Numbered from the stretch's first letter, positions 36,803-46,602 are shown. The stretch is 64,000 bases of DNA from Vibrio sonorensis (GCF_001854765.1 NZ_LJJE01000063.1:310001-374000), one strand, 5' to 3'. Notes: generated from the letters alone by a model not told the origin. Made by a program: numbers and translations.

Positions 36803-36818
36803 GCTGAATCGTTACAGC
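36803..36818. promoter_or_regulatory. Cra/FruR operator 3, proximal to fruB
   Basis: GCTGAATCGTTACAGC, ending 46 bp before the fruB start, where bound repressor would block the fruBKA promoter. Confidence 0.82.
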
Positions 36819-36864
36819 AAGAAATATTAGTACCATCATTGAGTATCTAAACAGGATAAAACAC

Positions 36865-38001
36865 ATGTTGAAAGTTTCTCCGTCAGACATAGCAATGAAC
36901 CAGCACTTTGAAGATAAGGTGGCAGCGATTAAACAACTGGGTATAGGGCTAAAGAAAAAGTCTTATACAAAGTCAGGTTATGAACAGGGCATGTTGGAAC
37001 GCGAAGCCCAGCACAGTACTTATCTCGGAAGCGGTATAGCGATACCCCACGGTACTCAGAATTCCAAAGACAGCGTGATTACCACTGGTGTCACAGTTGC
37101 CCACTACCCCAGCGGTGTTGATTGGGGAGATGGCGAAACTGTCTATTGTGCTATTGCTATCGCTGCGAAGTCTGATGAGCACTTAGATATATTAAAACAA
37201 CTGACACGGGTTCTATCAGAGGATGGTATTGAAGAGCGACTAAAAAACGCCCAGTCTTCTACTGAAATTACCGCCATACTGAGTGGAGAGCCGAGTAAAG
37301 CGCTTAAGCTCAGCAAAGCAAATCTGCTGACTGAGTTTCCTGCTGATTCGTTTACTAAGTTACTCGCTGTCGGTGGTGGTTTACTTAACTTTGCATCACA
37401 CGCCCCGTCGGAAAACATCGTAGATCAAGTTATTAAAAGCAAGCCGATCCATTTAGGCCACGGTTTCTGGCTAACTAGTATTAAGTCTAACGCCGCAAGT
37501 CAAATTTCCTATACCGGACTGGAAACTCCATTTTTGTTTAAAGAGACTGAAGTAAAAGCTTTGTTTACTTTGTCCCTTTCTAATTACGACTCAAGCCAAT
37601 TATTAAAGCGAATAACTAGCTTAGTATTTCAAAATCAACTCAGCGCTCTCAATCCCAACGATTCTGCCTCCGTGATGAGTGCGGTCAATGAGGAGGGGCA
37701 ACCAACCCCCCATCCTGAAACTCATGCGATAGAAGCAACTTACACCATTGCTAATGAGCATGGATTACATGCCCGTCCCGGGGCCATTTTAGTGGCAACG
37801 GCCAAGGCGTTTGACAGCGATATTAAAGTGGAAAATCTCGATGGTGACAAACAGACGGTCAACGCAAAGAGCTTAATGAAGGTTATTGCGCTAGGCGTAA
37901 AAAAAGGTCATCAACTTAGGTTTTCCGCCGTAGGTTCAGATGCTGACGAAGCGATAAAGGCCATTGGTAATATGATTGCTGAAAAACTAGGTGAAGCATA
38001 A
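36865..38001 (+). CDS. fruB: Fructose PTS EIIA-HPr fusion (FPr)
   Basis: 378 residues. The EIIA-fru domain (about 1-145) has the phospho-His at residue 62 in SGIAIPHGTQ. A middle domain (about 155-270) has no clear motif, as in enteric FruB. The C-terminal HPr domain (about 290-378) has its phospho-His in ANEHGLHARPGA. It passes phosphate from EI to FruA during fructose uptake. First gene of fruBKA; its stop overlaps the fruK start by one base. Confidence 0.94.
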   Translation: MLKVSPSDIAMNQHFEDKVAAIKQLGIGLKKKSYTKSGYEQGMLEREAQHSTYLGSGIAIPHGTQNSKDSVITTGVTVAHYPSGVDWGDGETVYCAIAIAAKSDEHLDILKQLTRVLSEDGIEERLKNAQSSTEITAILSGEPSKALKLSKANLLTEFPADSFTKLLAVGGGLLNFASHAPSENIVDQVIKSKPIHLGHGFWLTSIKSNAASQISYTGLETPFLFKETEVKALFTLSLSNYDSSQLLKRITSLVFQNQLSALNPNDSASVMSAVNEEGQPTPHPETHAIEATYTIANEHGLHARPGAILVATAKAFDSDIKVENLDGDKQTVNAKSLMKVIALGVKKGHQLRFSAVGSDADEAIKAIGNMIAEKLGEA

Positions 38002-38939
38002 TGACATTCAAAGTTGTAACTATAACTCTCAATCCAGCACTCGATCTAACAGGGGCTTTAGAGCACCTTAACTTAGGCAAAGTTAGTTTGGTCAATGAAT
38101 CGAATTTCCGCGCTGCTGGTAAAGGTGTCAATGTCGCCAAGGTTCTTTCAGATCTTGGTGCTCAGGTAACAGTCACTGGCTTTTTGGGACAAGATAATCA
38201 AGAAAAGTTTTGCCAACTTTTTCAACAGATGGGTGCTAATGATGAGTTTATTAGAGTAGAAGGTGCTACGAGAATCAACGTGAAATTGGTTGAAGCAAAC
38301 GGTCGGGTGAATGACATCAACTTTCCGGGCGTTGAAGTAAAACCGGAGCACATTCAGAGGTTCGAACATACCTTACTTCGCATGTGCAATGAGCACGACT
38401 ATTTCGTTCTTTCAGGTAGTTTACCAAATGGAGTCAGTGCCCTTCAGTGTGCCGAATGGATAAAAATGCTTCAAGAACGTGGTAAGACCGTTCTATTTGA
38501 CTCTAGTAAAGAAGCGCTAAAGGTCGGAATTCGTGCTAATCCAAGTTTTGTTAAACCCAACGAAGACGAATTAGAAGAAATTACCGGCGAACCCTCTAAT
38601 TGTGTTGACCAAATTGTCCACTCTTCGAAGTTAATTCAATCGCTTGGTGTAGAAAATGTCTTTATCTCGATGGGGGCAAGTGGCGTTATATACAATGCTC
38701 ACGAGCAAATTTTTCACGCCCTTCCACCAAAAATGGACGTTGTCAGTACTGTTGGTGCAGGCGACACGTTCGTAGCGGGATATTGCTGGGCAAAAATGAA
38801 CCAAATGTCTGTTGAAGAAACATTAACTTTTTCAACCGCACTATCAGCATTGGCCGTCACTCAAGTTGGTGTCGGAGTTAACGAACTAAATAAAGTACGT
38901 GAAGTACAAAAACAAGTACGCGTGGAACGGAAGGATTGA
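38001..38939 (+). CDS. fruK: 1-phosphofructokinase
   Basis: 312 residues of the PfkB/ribokinase fold. Signatures are VTITLNPALDLTG at the start, GKGVNVAKVLSDLGAQVTV and the catalytic GAGDTFVAGYC near residue 250. It phosphorylates fructose 1-phosphate to fructose 1,6-bisphosphate in the cytoplasm, removing the Cra effector. It is the middle gene of the operon, with a one-base overlap upstream and a 4-bp gap to fruA. Confidence 0.94.
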   Translation: MTFKVVTITLNPALDLTGALEHLNLGKVSLVNESNFRAAGKGVNVAKVLSDLGAQVTVTGFLGQDNQEKFCQLFQQMGANDEFIRVEGATRINVKLVEANGRVNDINFPGVEVKPEHIQRFEHTLLRMCNEHDYFVLSGSLPNGVSALQCAEWIKMLQERGKTVLFDSSKEALKVGIRANPSFVKPNEDELEEITGEPSNCVDQIVHSSKLIQSLGVENVFISMGASGVIYNAHEQIFHALPPKMDVVSTVGAGDTFVAGYCWAKMNQMSVEETLTFSTALSALAVTQVGVGVNELNKVREVQKQVRVERKD

Positions 38940-38943
38940 AATC

Positions 38944-40683
38944 ATGAAACTAGTAATTGTTACCTCCTGTAGAACAGGTGTTGCAGATAGCATCATCGCC
39001 GCTGGCGTTTTAGAAAAGGCGAGTAAAGCGCTTAGTTGGGATGCCAAGATCGAATGTCACTCAGAGTTAGAAGAAAACGAACTGCTAACAAATGATGAGA
39101 TCGCTCAGGCTGATCTTGTTGTCGTTGCCGCTGATAATGATTTTGACGATCGCAGATTTGTAGGAAAAAGCTACTATCGCGCTCAGGTTACCGATTGTTT
39201 TGCAGACGCTGTGAGCTTTTTGCGATTAGCAAAGGACAAGGCGCAAGTTCTGGACTCTGCTGCATACGTAGAAAAAAAAGCAAACAAGGGTGGGAAAAAT
39301 ATTGTCGCGATAACGGCCTGCCCTACTGGCGTCGCTCACACCTTTATGGCTGCAGAAGCTTTGGAACAAACGGGTATTAAGCTGGGTCATAACGTTAGAG
39401 TTGAAACTCGTGGTTCTGTCGGTGCTAAAAACCAATTGACAGATAAAGAAATTGCTCAAGCTGATGTGGTAATAATAGCAGCTGATATTGATGTGCCTTT
39501 AGATCGCTTCAATGGTAAAAAGCTATACAAAACCAGTACCTCTTTGGCGCTAAAAAAGACGGAACAAGAAATTGAAAACGCATTTAACACTGATGAAGTC
39601 TTTAGCGTAGAAGGCAGTGATTCAACCAAACCTGTCAGTAAGACGCAAGAGTCCAAAGGCGCTTACAAGCATTTAATGACGGGTGTTTCGCATATGTTGC
39701 CTGTTGTCGTAGCTGGCTGCTTGATAATTGCGCTTTCATTTGTGTTTGGTATTGAAGCATTTAAGGAAGAAGGCACTCTAGCTGCTACGTTAATGAGTAT
39801 TGGCGGCGGCTCTGCGTTTGCACTAATGATTCCCGTCTTAGCGGGCTATATCGCCTTCTCAATCGCGGACAGACCCGGACTTGCACCCGGTTTAGTTGGC
39901 GGCATGTTAGCAAGTAGCATTGGTTCGGGCTTTTTAGGCGGTATTGCCGCTGGTTTTATTGCTGGTTATAGCGCAAAATTTATCGCTGAAAAAGTGAGTT
40001 TGCCTTCCTCTATGGAGGCGCTAAAACCGATCTTAATTATTCCATTTGCAGCCACTTTGTTTACTGGTTTGGTAATGACTTATGTTGTTGGTGGCCCAGT
40101 TGCGGGAATTATGTCGGCAATGACCACTTTCTTGGATAACATGGGATCAACCAATGCGATTCTATTAGGTATCGTTTTGGGTGCGATGATGTGTTTCGAT
40201 TTGGGTGGGCCCGTCAATAAAGCGGCCTATACATTTGGAGTGGGATTACTCGCTTCGCAAACTTATATGCCTATGGCCGCTATCATGGCTGCGGGTATGG
40301 TTCCAGCACTGGGCATGGGTGTTGCTACTTGGTTGGCAAAATCTAAATTTGATTCAAGCGAACGAGAAGCAGGTAAAGCATCTTTTGTATTGGGCCTGTG
40401 TTTTATTTCTGAAGGTGCGATCCCATTTGCGGCAAAAGATCCGATGCGTGTGATTCCAACGTGCATGCTAGGTGGAGCTTTAACGGGTGCCCTATCAATG
40501 TTCTTCGGAGCAAAACTAATGGCACCTCATGGTGGCCTGTTTGTACTATTGATTCCGAACGCAATTACACCTGTCCTACTCTATCTATTTGCTATTGCCG
40601 CCGGTACTTTAGCGACTGGTTTTACTTACGCATTCCTAAAAAACAAGGCGCAAGAAAAAACTGTCAATCCGGCTACGGTTTAA
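38944..40683 (+). CDS. fruA: Fructose PTS EIIBC component
   Basis: 579 residues from the ATG at 38944 (GGAAGG upstream). Domain order is IIB'-IIB-IIC. The degenerate IIB' starts KLVIVTSCRTGVADS; the active IIB has the phospho-Cys in VAITACPTGVAHTFMAAEAL near residue 120. The membrane IIC part (about 235-575) includes GVSHMLPVVVAGCLIIAL and MMCFDLGGPVNKAAY. It imports fructose and phosphorylates it at C1. An intrinsic terminator follows. Confidence 0.94.
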   Translation: MKLVIVTSCRTGVADSIIAAGVLEKASKALSWDAKIECHSELEENELLTNDEIAQADLVVVAADNDFDDRRFVGKSYYRAQVTDCFADAVSFLRLAKDKAQVLDSAAYVEKKANKGGKNIVAITACPTGVAHTFMAAEALEQTGIKLGHNVRVETRGSVGAKNQLTDKEIAQADVVIIAADIDVPLDRFNGKKLYKTSTSLALKKTEQEIENAFNTDEVFSVEGSDSTKPVSKTQESKGAYKHLMTGVSHMLPVVVAGCLIIALSFVFGIEAFKEEGTLAATLMSIGGGSAFALMIPVLAGYIAFSIADRPGLAPGLVGGMLASSIGSGFLGGIAAGFIAGYSAKFIAEKVSLPSSMEALKPILIIPFAATLFTGLVMTYVVGGPVAGIMSAMTTFLDNMGSTNAILLGIVLGAMMCFDLGGPVNKAAYTFGVGLLASQTYMPMAAIMAAGMVPALGMGVATWLAKSKFDSSEREAGKASFVLGLCFISEGAIPFAAKDPMRVIPTCMLGGALTGALSMFFGAKLMAPHGGLFVLLIPNAITPVLLYLFAIAAGTLATGFTYAFLKNKAQEKTVNPATV

Positions 40684-40718
40684 TGCACGTAGAATAAGCA
40701 ACTATTTTTTATTCAATC

Positions 40719-40746
40719 AAAGCACCCAAACGGGTGCTTTTGTTTT
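40719..40746 (+). terminator. Intrinsic terminator of fruBKA
   Basis: AAAGCACCC AAAC GGGTGCTTT followed by TGTTTT. Confidence 0.86.
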
Positions 40747-40857
40747 AGGTGGTATCAAGTGTAATTTGACTTTGGTACTAGGTAATACCACATTGCTCAC
40801 ATACAAAATGAATAGGTATCAGTATCATATACGCAATAAATTCGACTAATAATAATA

Positions 40858-42759
40858 ATGCGTACTCTAAACACTCGGCTACTTACACAATTTACACTGG
40901 TTTTTGTCACCCTTAGCTTTGTTCCTACCCTTTACTTTATTAATGAAGTACTCAAGCTAGATAAGGTTGCAGAAAATCACGTGAGTCAGGCTCAAACAGC
41001 GAAGTTGGAATTTAGTCGGCTTGAGCTGGTTTCTGTCGTTGATAAAGTCACAAAATCTGTACGTATTTTGGCTGAAAACGGTATGCTTAATCGAGCACTA
41101 GAAAGCCCAACACAAATCAATTATGAAGCCGTAGAAGATTTTTGGCTGTTGGTGGCACGCTCTCAAGGGGTATTTTCTCAACTGCGGTTATTAGGCGCTG
41201 ATGGTACCGAGTTGATTCGGGTGAATCACCAAAAAAACTCAACAGAAGTCGTTGCGCGGTCTCACCTTCAGGATAAATCCCACCGAGACTATTTTGCTTA
41301 TGCCAAGACATTGGAAAGTGGTCAATTAGGCATGTTCGGCATCGATCTAGAATATGAAAACGATAAACTTGTTGAGCCGCACCAACCTTCCCTGCGGCTA
41401 ATTATTCCCCTTGATCGTTCTGGAACCCGAAAGGGCTATTTTGTCGCCAACATAAACTTTGAGTCTATTTATCAGATGTTGGCATTTCAGGACACAAATG
41501 TGGATTTACCAGAGGTTGTTAACGCGTCTGGCTACTATGTCATGTCGAGCGCTGGTAACCATATCCTCGGTCATATTGCGACGGAAAACGCCGAGTACAA
41601 CGTTGCAGTACAATCTCCTAAATTGTGGCGACAAATCTTGCTGCATCGCAACGGCACGGTTTACGACAACCGAACCTGGTACTCTTTCACAAAAGCCAAG
41701 GTAAAAACTAGCGCACAGCCAATCGAGTTCATCTTAATTAACTCAGTACCGGATAGTCAGATCAAACACGTTGTCCAAGCCAACAACACTCAATTATTCA
41801 GTTTGGCGTTGCTTGTATACATAGCCACCTTTGCGATTAGTTCTCTGTTTGTAATATGGAACTACAACCACAAAAAGAACAGTATGGAAAGCCGTATTGC
41901 ACGTGCTGCAATGAATGGTATGTCCGCAATGATCATCACTGATCGCCACAATAGAATCATCAAAATTAACGAAGAGTTTACTCGTATAAGTGGCTACACC
42001 ATCGATCAGGTTAAAGGTAAGCAGCCTTCCCTTTTCGCCTCAGGAAAACACGACCAAGGCTTCTATGACAATATGTGGAAGATACTGGAGTCCGATGGAC
42101 TATGGGAAGGGGAAGTCATTAATCGTCGTCGTGATGGTTCTTTGATCACTGAAATTTTGCGAATTCAGACGGTCACTGATAAACAAGGCGTTGTTCAGTT
42201 CTATGTTGCTTCCTTTGTCGATATTTCCCATCGAAAAGAACTTGAAAATCGACTTAGAGAACTAAGCGAAGTCGATTCTTTATCCGGTTTGTCTAATCGC
42301 AGAAAGTTCGATTTAGAAATGCAGTCGGTATGCAATCGTATTAAACGATATCCCGATAAAGAACTCGCCTGCTTAGCCATAATGGATATCGACCACTTTA
42401 AACGAATAAACGATAAGTATGGTCACGACGTCGGTGACAGAGAGATCCGTTCTGTTGCCAAAACGCTTAAATATCACTTGAGAGAAACCGACTTTCTGGC
42501 GCGCATTGGCGGTGAGGAATTTGCTGTAATTATGCCTCATACCAGCTTAAAGGAAGCGGAACTCGTCACCAATAGATTGCGCTCTGCTGTTCAAATTAAT
42601 GACGATACCATGGTCACTATTAGCGTCGGTTTGACAGATGTATGCGTTTCAATGAGCCAGTCATACAAGCGTGCTGATGTCGCTCTTTATGATTCAAAGT
42701 CTAGTGGTAGAAACAAGGTGACCATCGTAAGTGAAACCGAGAGCAGCACCATTGCTTGA
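40858..42759 (+). CDS. Membrane sensor diguanylate cyclase (dCache-like, PAS, GGDEF)
   Basis: 633 residues. Two membrane helices (about 10-30 and 315-340) bracket a periplasmic sensor of about 280 residues with LRLLGADGTELIRVN and a double-Cache-like layout. A PAS domain follows (about 350-460, ISGYTIDQVKGKQPSLF), then GGDEF with AIMDIDHFKRINDKYGHDVGD and RIGGEEF. The I-site RETD is intact, so product inhibition by c-di-GMP is expected, unlike the other two GGDEF proteins in the window. The ligand is unknown. Confidence 0.87.
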   Translation: MRTLNTRLLTQFTLVFVTLSFVPTLYFINEVLKLDKVAENHVSQAQTAKLEFSRLELVSVVDKVTKSVRILAENGMLNRALESPTQINYEAVEDFWLLVARSQGVFSQLRLLGADGTELIRVNHQKNSTEVVARSHLQDKSHRDYFAYAKTLESGQLGMFGIDLEYENDKLVEPHQPSLRLIIPLDRSGTRKGYFVANINFESIYQMLAFQDTNVDLPEVVNASGYYVMSSAGNHILGHIATENAEYNVAVQSPKLWRQILLHRNGTVYDNRTWYSFTKAKVKTSAQPIEFILINSVPDSQIKHVVQANNTQLFSLALLVYIATFAISSLFVIWNYNHKKNSMESRIARAAMNGMSAMIITDRHNRIIKINEEFTRISGYTIDQVKGKQPSLFASGKHDQGFYDNMWKILESDGLWEGEVINRRRDGSLITEILRIQTVTDKQGVVQFYVASFVDISHRKELENRLRELSEVDSLSGLSNRRKFDLEMQSVCNRIKRYPDKELACLAIMDIDHFKRINDKYGHDVGDREIRSVAKTLKYHLRETDFLARIGGEEFAVIMPHTSLKEAELVTNRLRSAVQINDDTMVTISVGLTDVCVSMSQSYKRADVALYDSKSSGRNKVTIVSETESSTIA

Positions 42760-42794
42760 TTTTGGTGCAGTAATTATTTGTTTTGCACCAAAAA
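42760..42794 (+). other. Hairpin after the PAS-GGDEF gene
   Basis: TTTTGGTGCA pairs perfectly with TGCACCAAAA over a 14-base loop. No T-run follows on the plus strand; a weak terminator at best. Confidence 0.35.
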
Positions 42795-42914
42795 CACGCG
42801 AAAAATCACACTTTGTAGGTGTAAGTACTGAAAAATCAAAACCCTTCTATCTGGCTCAAATCTTGTACTAGTCTCTAGATATATACGATCCTGCACATAT
42901 TCAGGGAGAGATAG

Positions 42915-44129
42915 ATGCAAGACACATTAACGGTCGTGTTGGCTGGCGGCATGGGTTCTAGGTTGAGTCCACTTACTGATGACCGAGCTAAACCGGCGGT
43001 CCCATTTGGTGGAAAGTACCGAATCATTGATTTTACCCTAACCAATTGCCTGCATTCTGGTCTTAGGCGGATATTGGTCCTGACCCAGTACAAATCGCAT
43101 TCGCTACAAAAACACCTACGCGATGGTTGGTCCATCTTTAATCCCGAAGTAGGTGAATTTATCTCGGTTGTACCGCCTCAAATGCGCGGAGGTGGTGCGT
43201 GGTATGAAGGAACCGCGGACGCGATTTATCACAATTTGTGGCTACTATCCCGAAGCGATGCTAGGTATGTCGTGGTGCTCTCTGGCGACCATATCTATCG
43301 CATGGATTATGCAGAGATGTTAAAAGAGCACAAAGAAAATCAAGCCAAGCTGACTATCGCATGTATGTGTGTAGAAAGACATGAAGCAACCGCTTTTGGT
43401 GTGATGGATACAGACAAAGATGGACGTATAACCTCTTTTGTCGAAAAGCCTTTAGATCCACCTTCCATACCCGGGGATCCCTCTCATAGTCTCGCGTCTA
43501 TGGGTATCTATATTTTTAATATGGAAACCTTACTTGAAGCACTTACAGAGGATGCAAAAATAGAAGGATCTAGTCATGATTTTGGCAAAGATATTATCCC
43601 TAGGTTAATCGATTCAAAATCCGTTTACGCTCATAACTTTTGCAATGATAAAGGCCGTGTTGCCAAAGATTGCTATTGGCGAGATGTGGGTACCATAGAT
43701 TCTTTCTATCAAGCAAATATGGATCTGTTAGAGCCCATACCGCCGATGAACTTGTACCAAAAAGATTGGCCTATCAGGACTTACTCCTCACAGAATCCAC
43801 CAGCGCGTACCGTCTCTTCAGCCACTGGCAACGAAGGGATCTTTATCAACTCCATTATCGCAAGCGGTGTAATAAATTCAGGAGGTTCTGTTCAGCACTC
43901 CATTGTTTCTTCTAACGTTCGCATCAACGACAGTGCAACCGTGGTAGACAGTATCATTTTTGATGACGTCGATATTGGCGAAGGGTGTCAGTTGATCAAC
44001 TGCATCATTGATAAGCATGTGAAGATCCCTCCATTTACACAAATAGGGTTGAACCGCATTGAGGATGCGAAGAGATTTCACATCTCTGATAACGGTATTG
44101 TAGTTGTACCGGAGAGTTACGAGTTCTAA
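42915..44129 (+). CDS. glgC: Glucose-1-phosphate adenylyltransferase
   Basis: 404 residues. The nucleotidyltransferase motif VVLAGGMGSRLSPLTDDRAK is at the N-terminus. Catalytic stretches YEGTADAIYHNLWLL, VLSGDHIYRMDYAEML and FVEKP follow. The C-terminal left-handed beta-helix (about 300-400) has hexapeptide-like repeats (INDSATVVDSIIFDDVDIGE). It makes ADP-glucose for glycogen synthesis. The other glg genes are not adjacent, so this is a solitary copy, possibly a second glgC of the genome. Its start has AGGGAGAG upstream. Confidence 0.94.
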   Translation: MQDTLTVVLAGGMGSRLSPLTDDRAKPAVPFGGKYRIIDFTLTNCLHSGLRRILVLTQYKSHSLQKHLRDGWSIFNPEVGEFISVVPPQMRGGGAWYEGTADAIYHNLWLLSRSDARYVVVLSGDHIYRMDYAEMLKEHKENQAKLTIACMCVERHEATAFGVMDTDKDGRITSFVEKPLDPPSIPGDPSHSLASMGIYIFNMETLLEALTEDAKIEGSSHDFGKDIIPRLIDSKSVYAHNFCNDKGRVAKDCYWRDVGTIDSFYQANMDLLEPIPPMNLYQKDWPIRTYSSQNPPARTVSSATGNEGIFINSIIASGVINSGGSVQHSIVSSNVRINDSATVVDSIIFDDVDIGEGCQLINCIIDKHVKIPPFTQIGLNRIEDAKRFHISDNGIVVVPESYEF

Positions 44130-44198
44130 CTTTGTCGTATCTCGGCCAGCGAAGGGCTGGCCCACTTACATCAAAGAATTGGTAACTAACAATTGATC

Positions 44199-44229
44199 AA
44201 AAAAAGCCCCCTTTGTAAAAGGGAGCTTT
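44199..44229 (-). terminator. Intrinsic terminator for the AraC-family gene
   Basis: On the minus strand AGCTCCCTTT TAC AAAGGGGGCT is followed by TTTTTTTG. It lies 143 bp beyond the AraC stop. Confidence 0.75.
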
Positions 44230-44371
44230 GGATGGGAGAGTGACAAGTTCTCCTACAGGGGGGCTAGCGATAATCTATGGAAACTTATCTATTTAGCAAG
44301 CCTGTAATCATTATGTATAAGAGGATTGTGTTATAAAACAGTAATTTTGTAAGGTTACATTTCCCCTTTTC

Positions 44372-45274
44372 TTACATTTGTAACTGATTATGTGCTTCTT
44401 TAGGTGTCTGATTGAACAGTCGCTTGTATTCCCTCGAAAACTGAGACGGACTATTGTATCCCACTTGTCTCGCGGCATCGTTAACCTTCACCCCTTGGCT
44501 GTGAATCAACTCTCTCGCCTTATTCAGCCTGACTTTCTTTATATACTGAATAGGGGTTTCTAAAGTTACTTCTCTAAAAGCTTGATGGAAAGAGGAAATA
44601 CTCATACTAGCTTCTTTCGCCAACTGCTCTACGGATATCGTCTCTGAATAGTTTTGGTGCACCAAACTGAGGGATTTGGCGATACGGCTAAAATGGCCGT
44701 CTTGGTTCGCCAATTCAAGTAAAACATGTCCCTGTGAAGACATTAGAGCGCGATAAACAATTTCATCTAAAATGTGTTCCCCAAGAATCTCGGCGTCTGA
44801 CTCGTTACACAGAGCTTTAGCTAACCGCCTGTAGGCGTCGAGCATCTCTTCACTCATACTTACCGAATTAATGCCTTGTAGACATTCACCACGAGTAAGC
44901 CGCTCAACACTAAGATCGAGTTTTTGAATAAGCTTGTGCAAGCGCTCCGCTGGAATATCTATAGAAATTCCCCTAATAGGTTCTCCATTACTTGCCACTG
45001 CTTTGCACATTAGCGGTATAGGGACACCGACAACAAGATAGTCGTTTGGCCCGTAGCTTACTTCACTACCTCCGATAACAATGTTCTTATACCCCTGACC
45101 GAGTACGATAATTCCCGACTGGTATACAAATGGAGTCCAGTTGTGGCCAGTTAGGCTTTGATAGAACCAGACACCTTTTATTTCGGTTTCGAAAGCTCCT
45201 ACGTACTGCTCTAACTGATTTTCCGTCACATACTTGTTTAACCAAGCAGAAAATGATCTCATAGTAGATTTCAA
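44372..45274 (-). CDS. AraC-family regulator, YqhC-like
   Basis: 300 residues. The N-terminal AraC_N domain (about 20-170) is of the type found in YqhC. The C-terminal double helix-turn-helix (about 195-295) reads SVEQLAKEASMSISSFHQAF and NDAARQVGYNSPSQFSREYK. It is divergent from the yqhD gene with a 120-bp shared promoter region, the same layout as E. coli yqhC-yqhD. There YqhC activates yqhD when aldehydes such as glyoxal accumulate. That role is the best inference here. Confidence 0.8.
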   Translation of the reverse strand: MKSTMRSFSAWLNKYVTENQLEQYVGAFETEIKGVWFYQSLTGHNWTPFVYQSGIIVLGQGYKNIVIGGSEVSYGPNDYLVVGVPIPLMCKAVASNGEPIRGISIDIPAERLHKLIQKLDLSVERLTRGECLQGINSVSMSEEMLDAYRRLAKALCNESDAEILGEHILDEIVYRALMSSQGHVLLELANQDGHFSRIAKSLSLVHQNYSETISVEQLAKEASMSISSFHQAFREVTLETPIQYIKKVRLNKARELIHSQGVKVNDAARQVGYNSPSQFSREYKRLFNQTPKEAHNQLQM

Positions 45275-45394
45275 CCTTTCGTAGAAATAGGCAAGTAATT
45301 AGCAGGAATGTGGCTTTTAACTTCTTATTTCGCACACTAATATGCAGTTTATACCAACTGGTAATTCTCTAGCAATACGAATAAGAGGCGAACG

Positions 45395-46543
45395 ATGAAC
45401 TTTACCTATTCCAACCCTACACAGATTTTTTTTGGTCAAGGTCAGATTGCATCATTAGCGGACGCGGTCCCAACCAACAAATCAGTACTTGTCATTTATG
45501 GTGGCGGGTCAATTAAGAAGAATGGTATCTATAACCAAGTAGCCAAAGCGCTTACTAAACACACTTGGGTCGAGTTTTCAGGTGTTGAGCCTAACCCAAC
45601 CAAGGAGACACTCGATAAAGCGGTACAGGTCGTCAAAGAAAACAAAATCGATATGATTCTCGCTGTTGGCGGTGGCTCTGTAATCGATGGGGCAAAATAC
45701 GTAGCGGCAGCTGCTAACTACAATGGAGATGGCTGGGATATATTAGTTGGCAAACACCAAGTTACATCAGCGGTACCACTTGGATGTGTACTTACCCTCC
45801 CTGCTACAGGCTCTGAATCAAATATGGGCGCAGTGATTACAAAGGCTGAAACGCAAGACAAACTGGCATTTATGTCCCCTTTTGTACATCCTAAGTTTGC
45901 TGTCATGGACCCAGATGTAATGAAATCTCTGCCAGAAAGGCAATTAGTCAACGGTTTGGTGGACGCATGGGTCCACGTTTGTGAACAGTATATAACGGGT
46001 ATACACGGAGCTATGGTTCAAGACGGCTACGCAGAGAGCTTGCTTAAGAACCTATTCACTCTGGGACGTGACTTCAAAAATCGCGACAGTGATATGTGGC
46101 GTGCAAATCTCATGTGGACAGCAAACCAAGCACTAAATGGCTTGATTGGTTCTGGCGTTCCTCAAGATTGGGCGACACATATGATCGGCCATGAGCTAAC
46201 CGCTCTTTGGGGTGTTGACCACGCACGTTCACTGGCCATCGTCCAACCTTCATTACTCCGCAATCAAATGGGAAATAAAAAGGCCAAGTTAGAGCAAATG
46301 GGCAAAAATGTATTCGGACTGTCAGAGTCTGAACATCTCGCAGAACTAACAATTCAATCAATAGAGAAGTTTTACACTGAGCTCGGTGTGGCTATTCAGT
46401 TGGAAGATCACGGTGAAATAAAAAGCAATGCCGTCGACAAAGTGGTCAAACAGCTAGAGGGGCACGGAATGACCGCAATAGGCGAGCAGCAAAGTATCAC
46501 AATTGATCGCAGTCGAGAAATATTGGAAATGGCTATTGCTTAG
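45395..46543 (+). CDS. yqhD: NADPH-dependent aldehyde reductase / iron-type alcohol dehydrogenase YqhD
   Basis: 382 residues, near E. coli YqhD (387). The nucleotide site VLVIYGGGSIKKNGIY and LAVGGGSVIDGAKY, then VLTLPATGSESNMGAVI, are characteristic. Metal ligands can be read: Asp and His in VNGLVDAWVHVCEQ and two His in THMIGHELTALWGVDHAR. The enzyme reduces toxic aldehydes to alcohols with NADPH. The window also contains mgsA, which produces methylglyoxal, a potential substrate type. A strong terminator follows. Confidence 0.93.
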   Translation: MNFTYSNPTQIFFGQGQIASLADAVPTNKSVLVIYGGGSIKKNGIYNQVAKALTKHTWVEFSGVEPNPTKETLDKAVQVVKENKIDMILAVGGGSVIDGAKYVAAAANYNGDGWDILVGKHQVTSAVPLGCVLTLPATGSESNMGAVITKAETQDKLAFMSPFVHPKFAVMDPDVMKSLPERQLVNGLVDAWVHVCEQYITGIHGAMVQDGYAESLLKNLFTLGRDFKNRDSDMWRANLMWTANQALNGLIGSGVPQDWATHMIGHELTALWGVDHARSLAIVQPSLLRNQMGNKKAKLEQMGKNVFGLSESEHLAELTIQSIEKFYTELGVAIQLEDHGEIKSNAVDKVVKQLEGHGMTAIGEQQSITIDRSREILEMAIA

Positions 46544-46569
46544 TTAGCTTTCTACTTGTACGCTAATTT

Positions 46570-46602
46570 AAAAGCAGCTAACGCTGCTTTTATTTTTTTT
46601 TC
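46570..46602 (+). terminator. Intrinsic terminator after yqhD
   Basis: AAAAGCAGC TAAC GCTGCTTTT followed by ATTTTTTTTT. Confidence 0.86.

Noticed and set aside
41117..41311. Minus-strand frame inside the PAS-GGDEF gene
   Set aside because: Shadow of a conserved sensor domain; no ribosome site or recognisable product.
44143..44161. GGCCAGC/GCTGGCC hairpin after glgC as an intrinsic terminator
   Set aside because: The stem is good but no T-run follows, so I do not call it a terminator.
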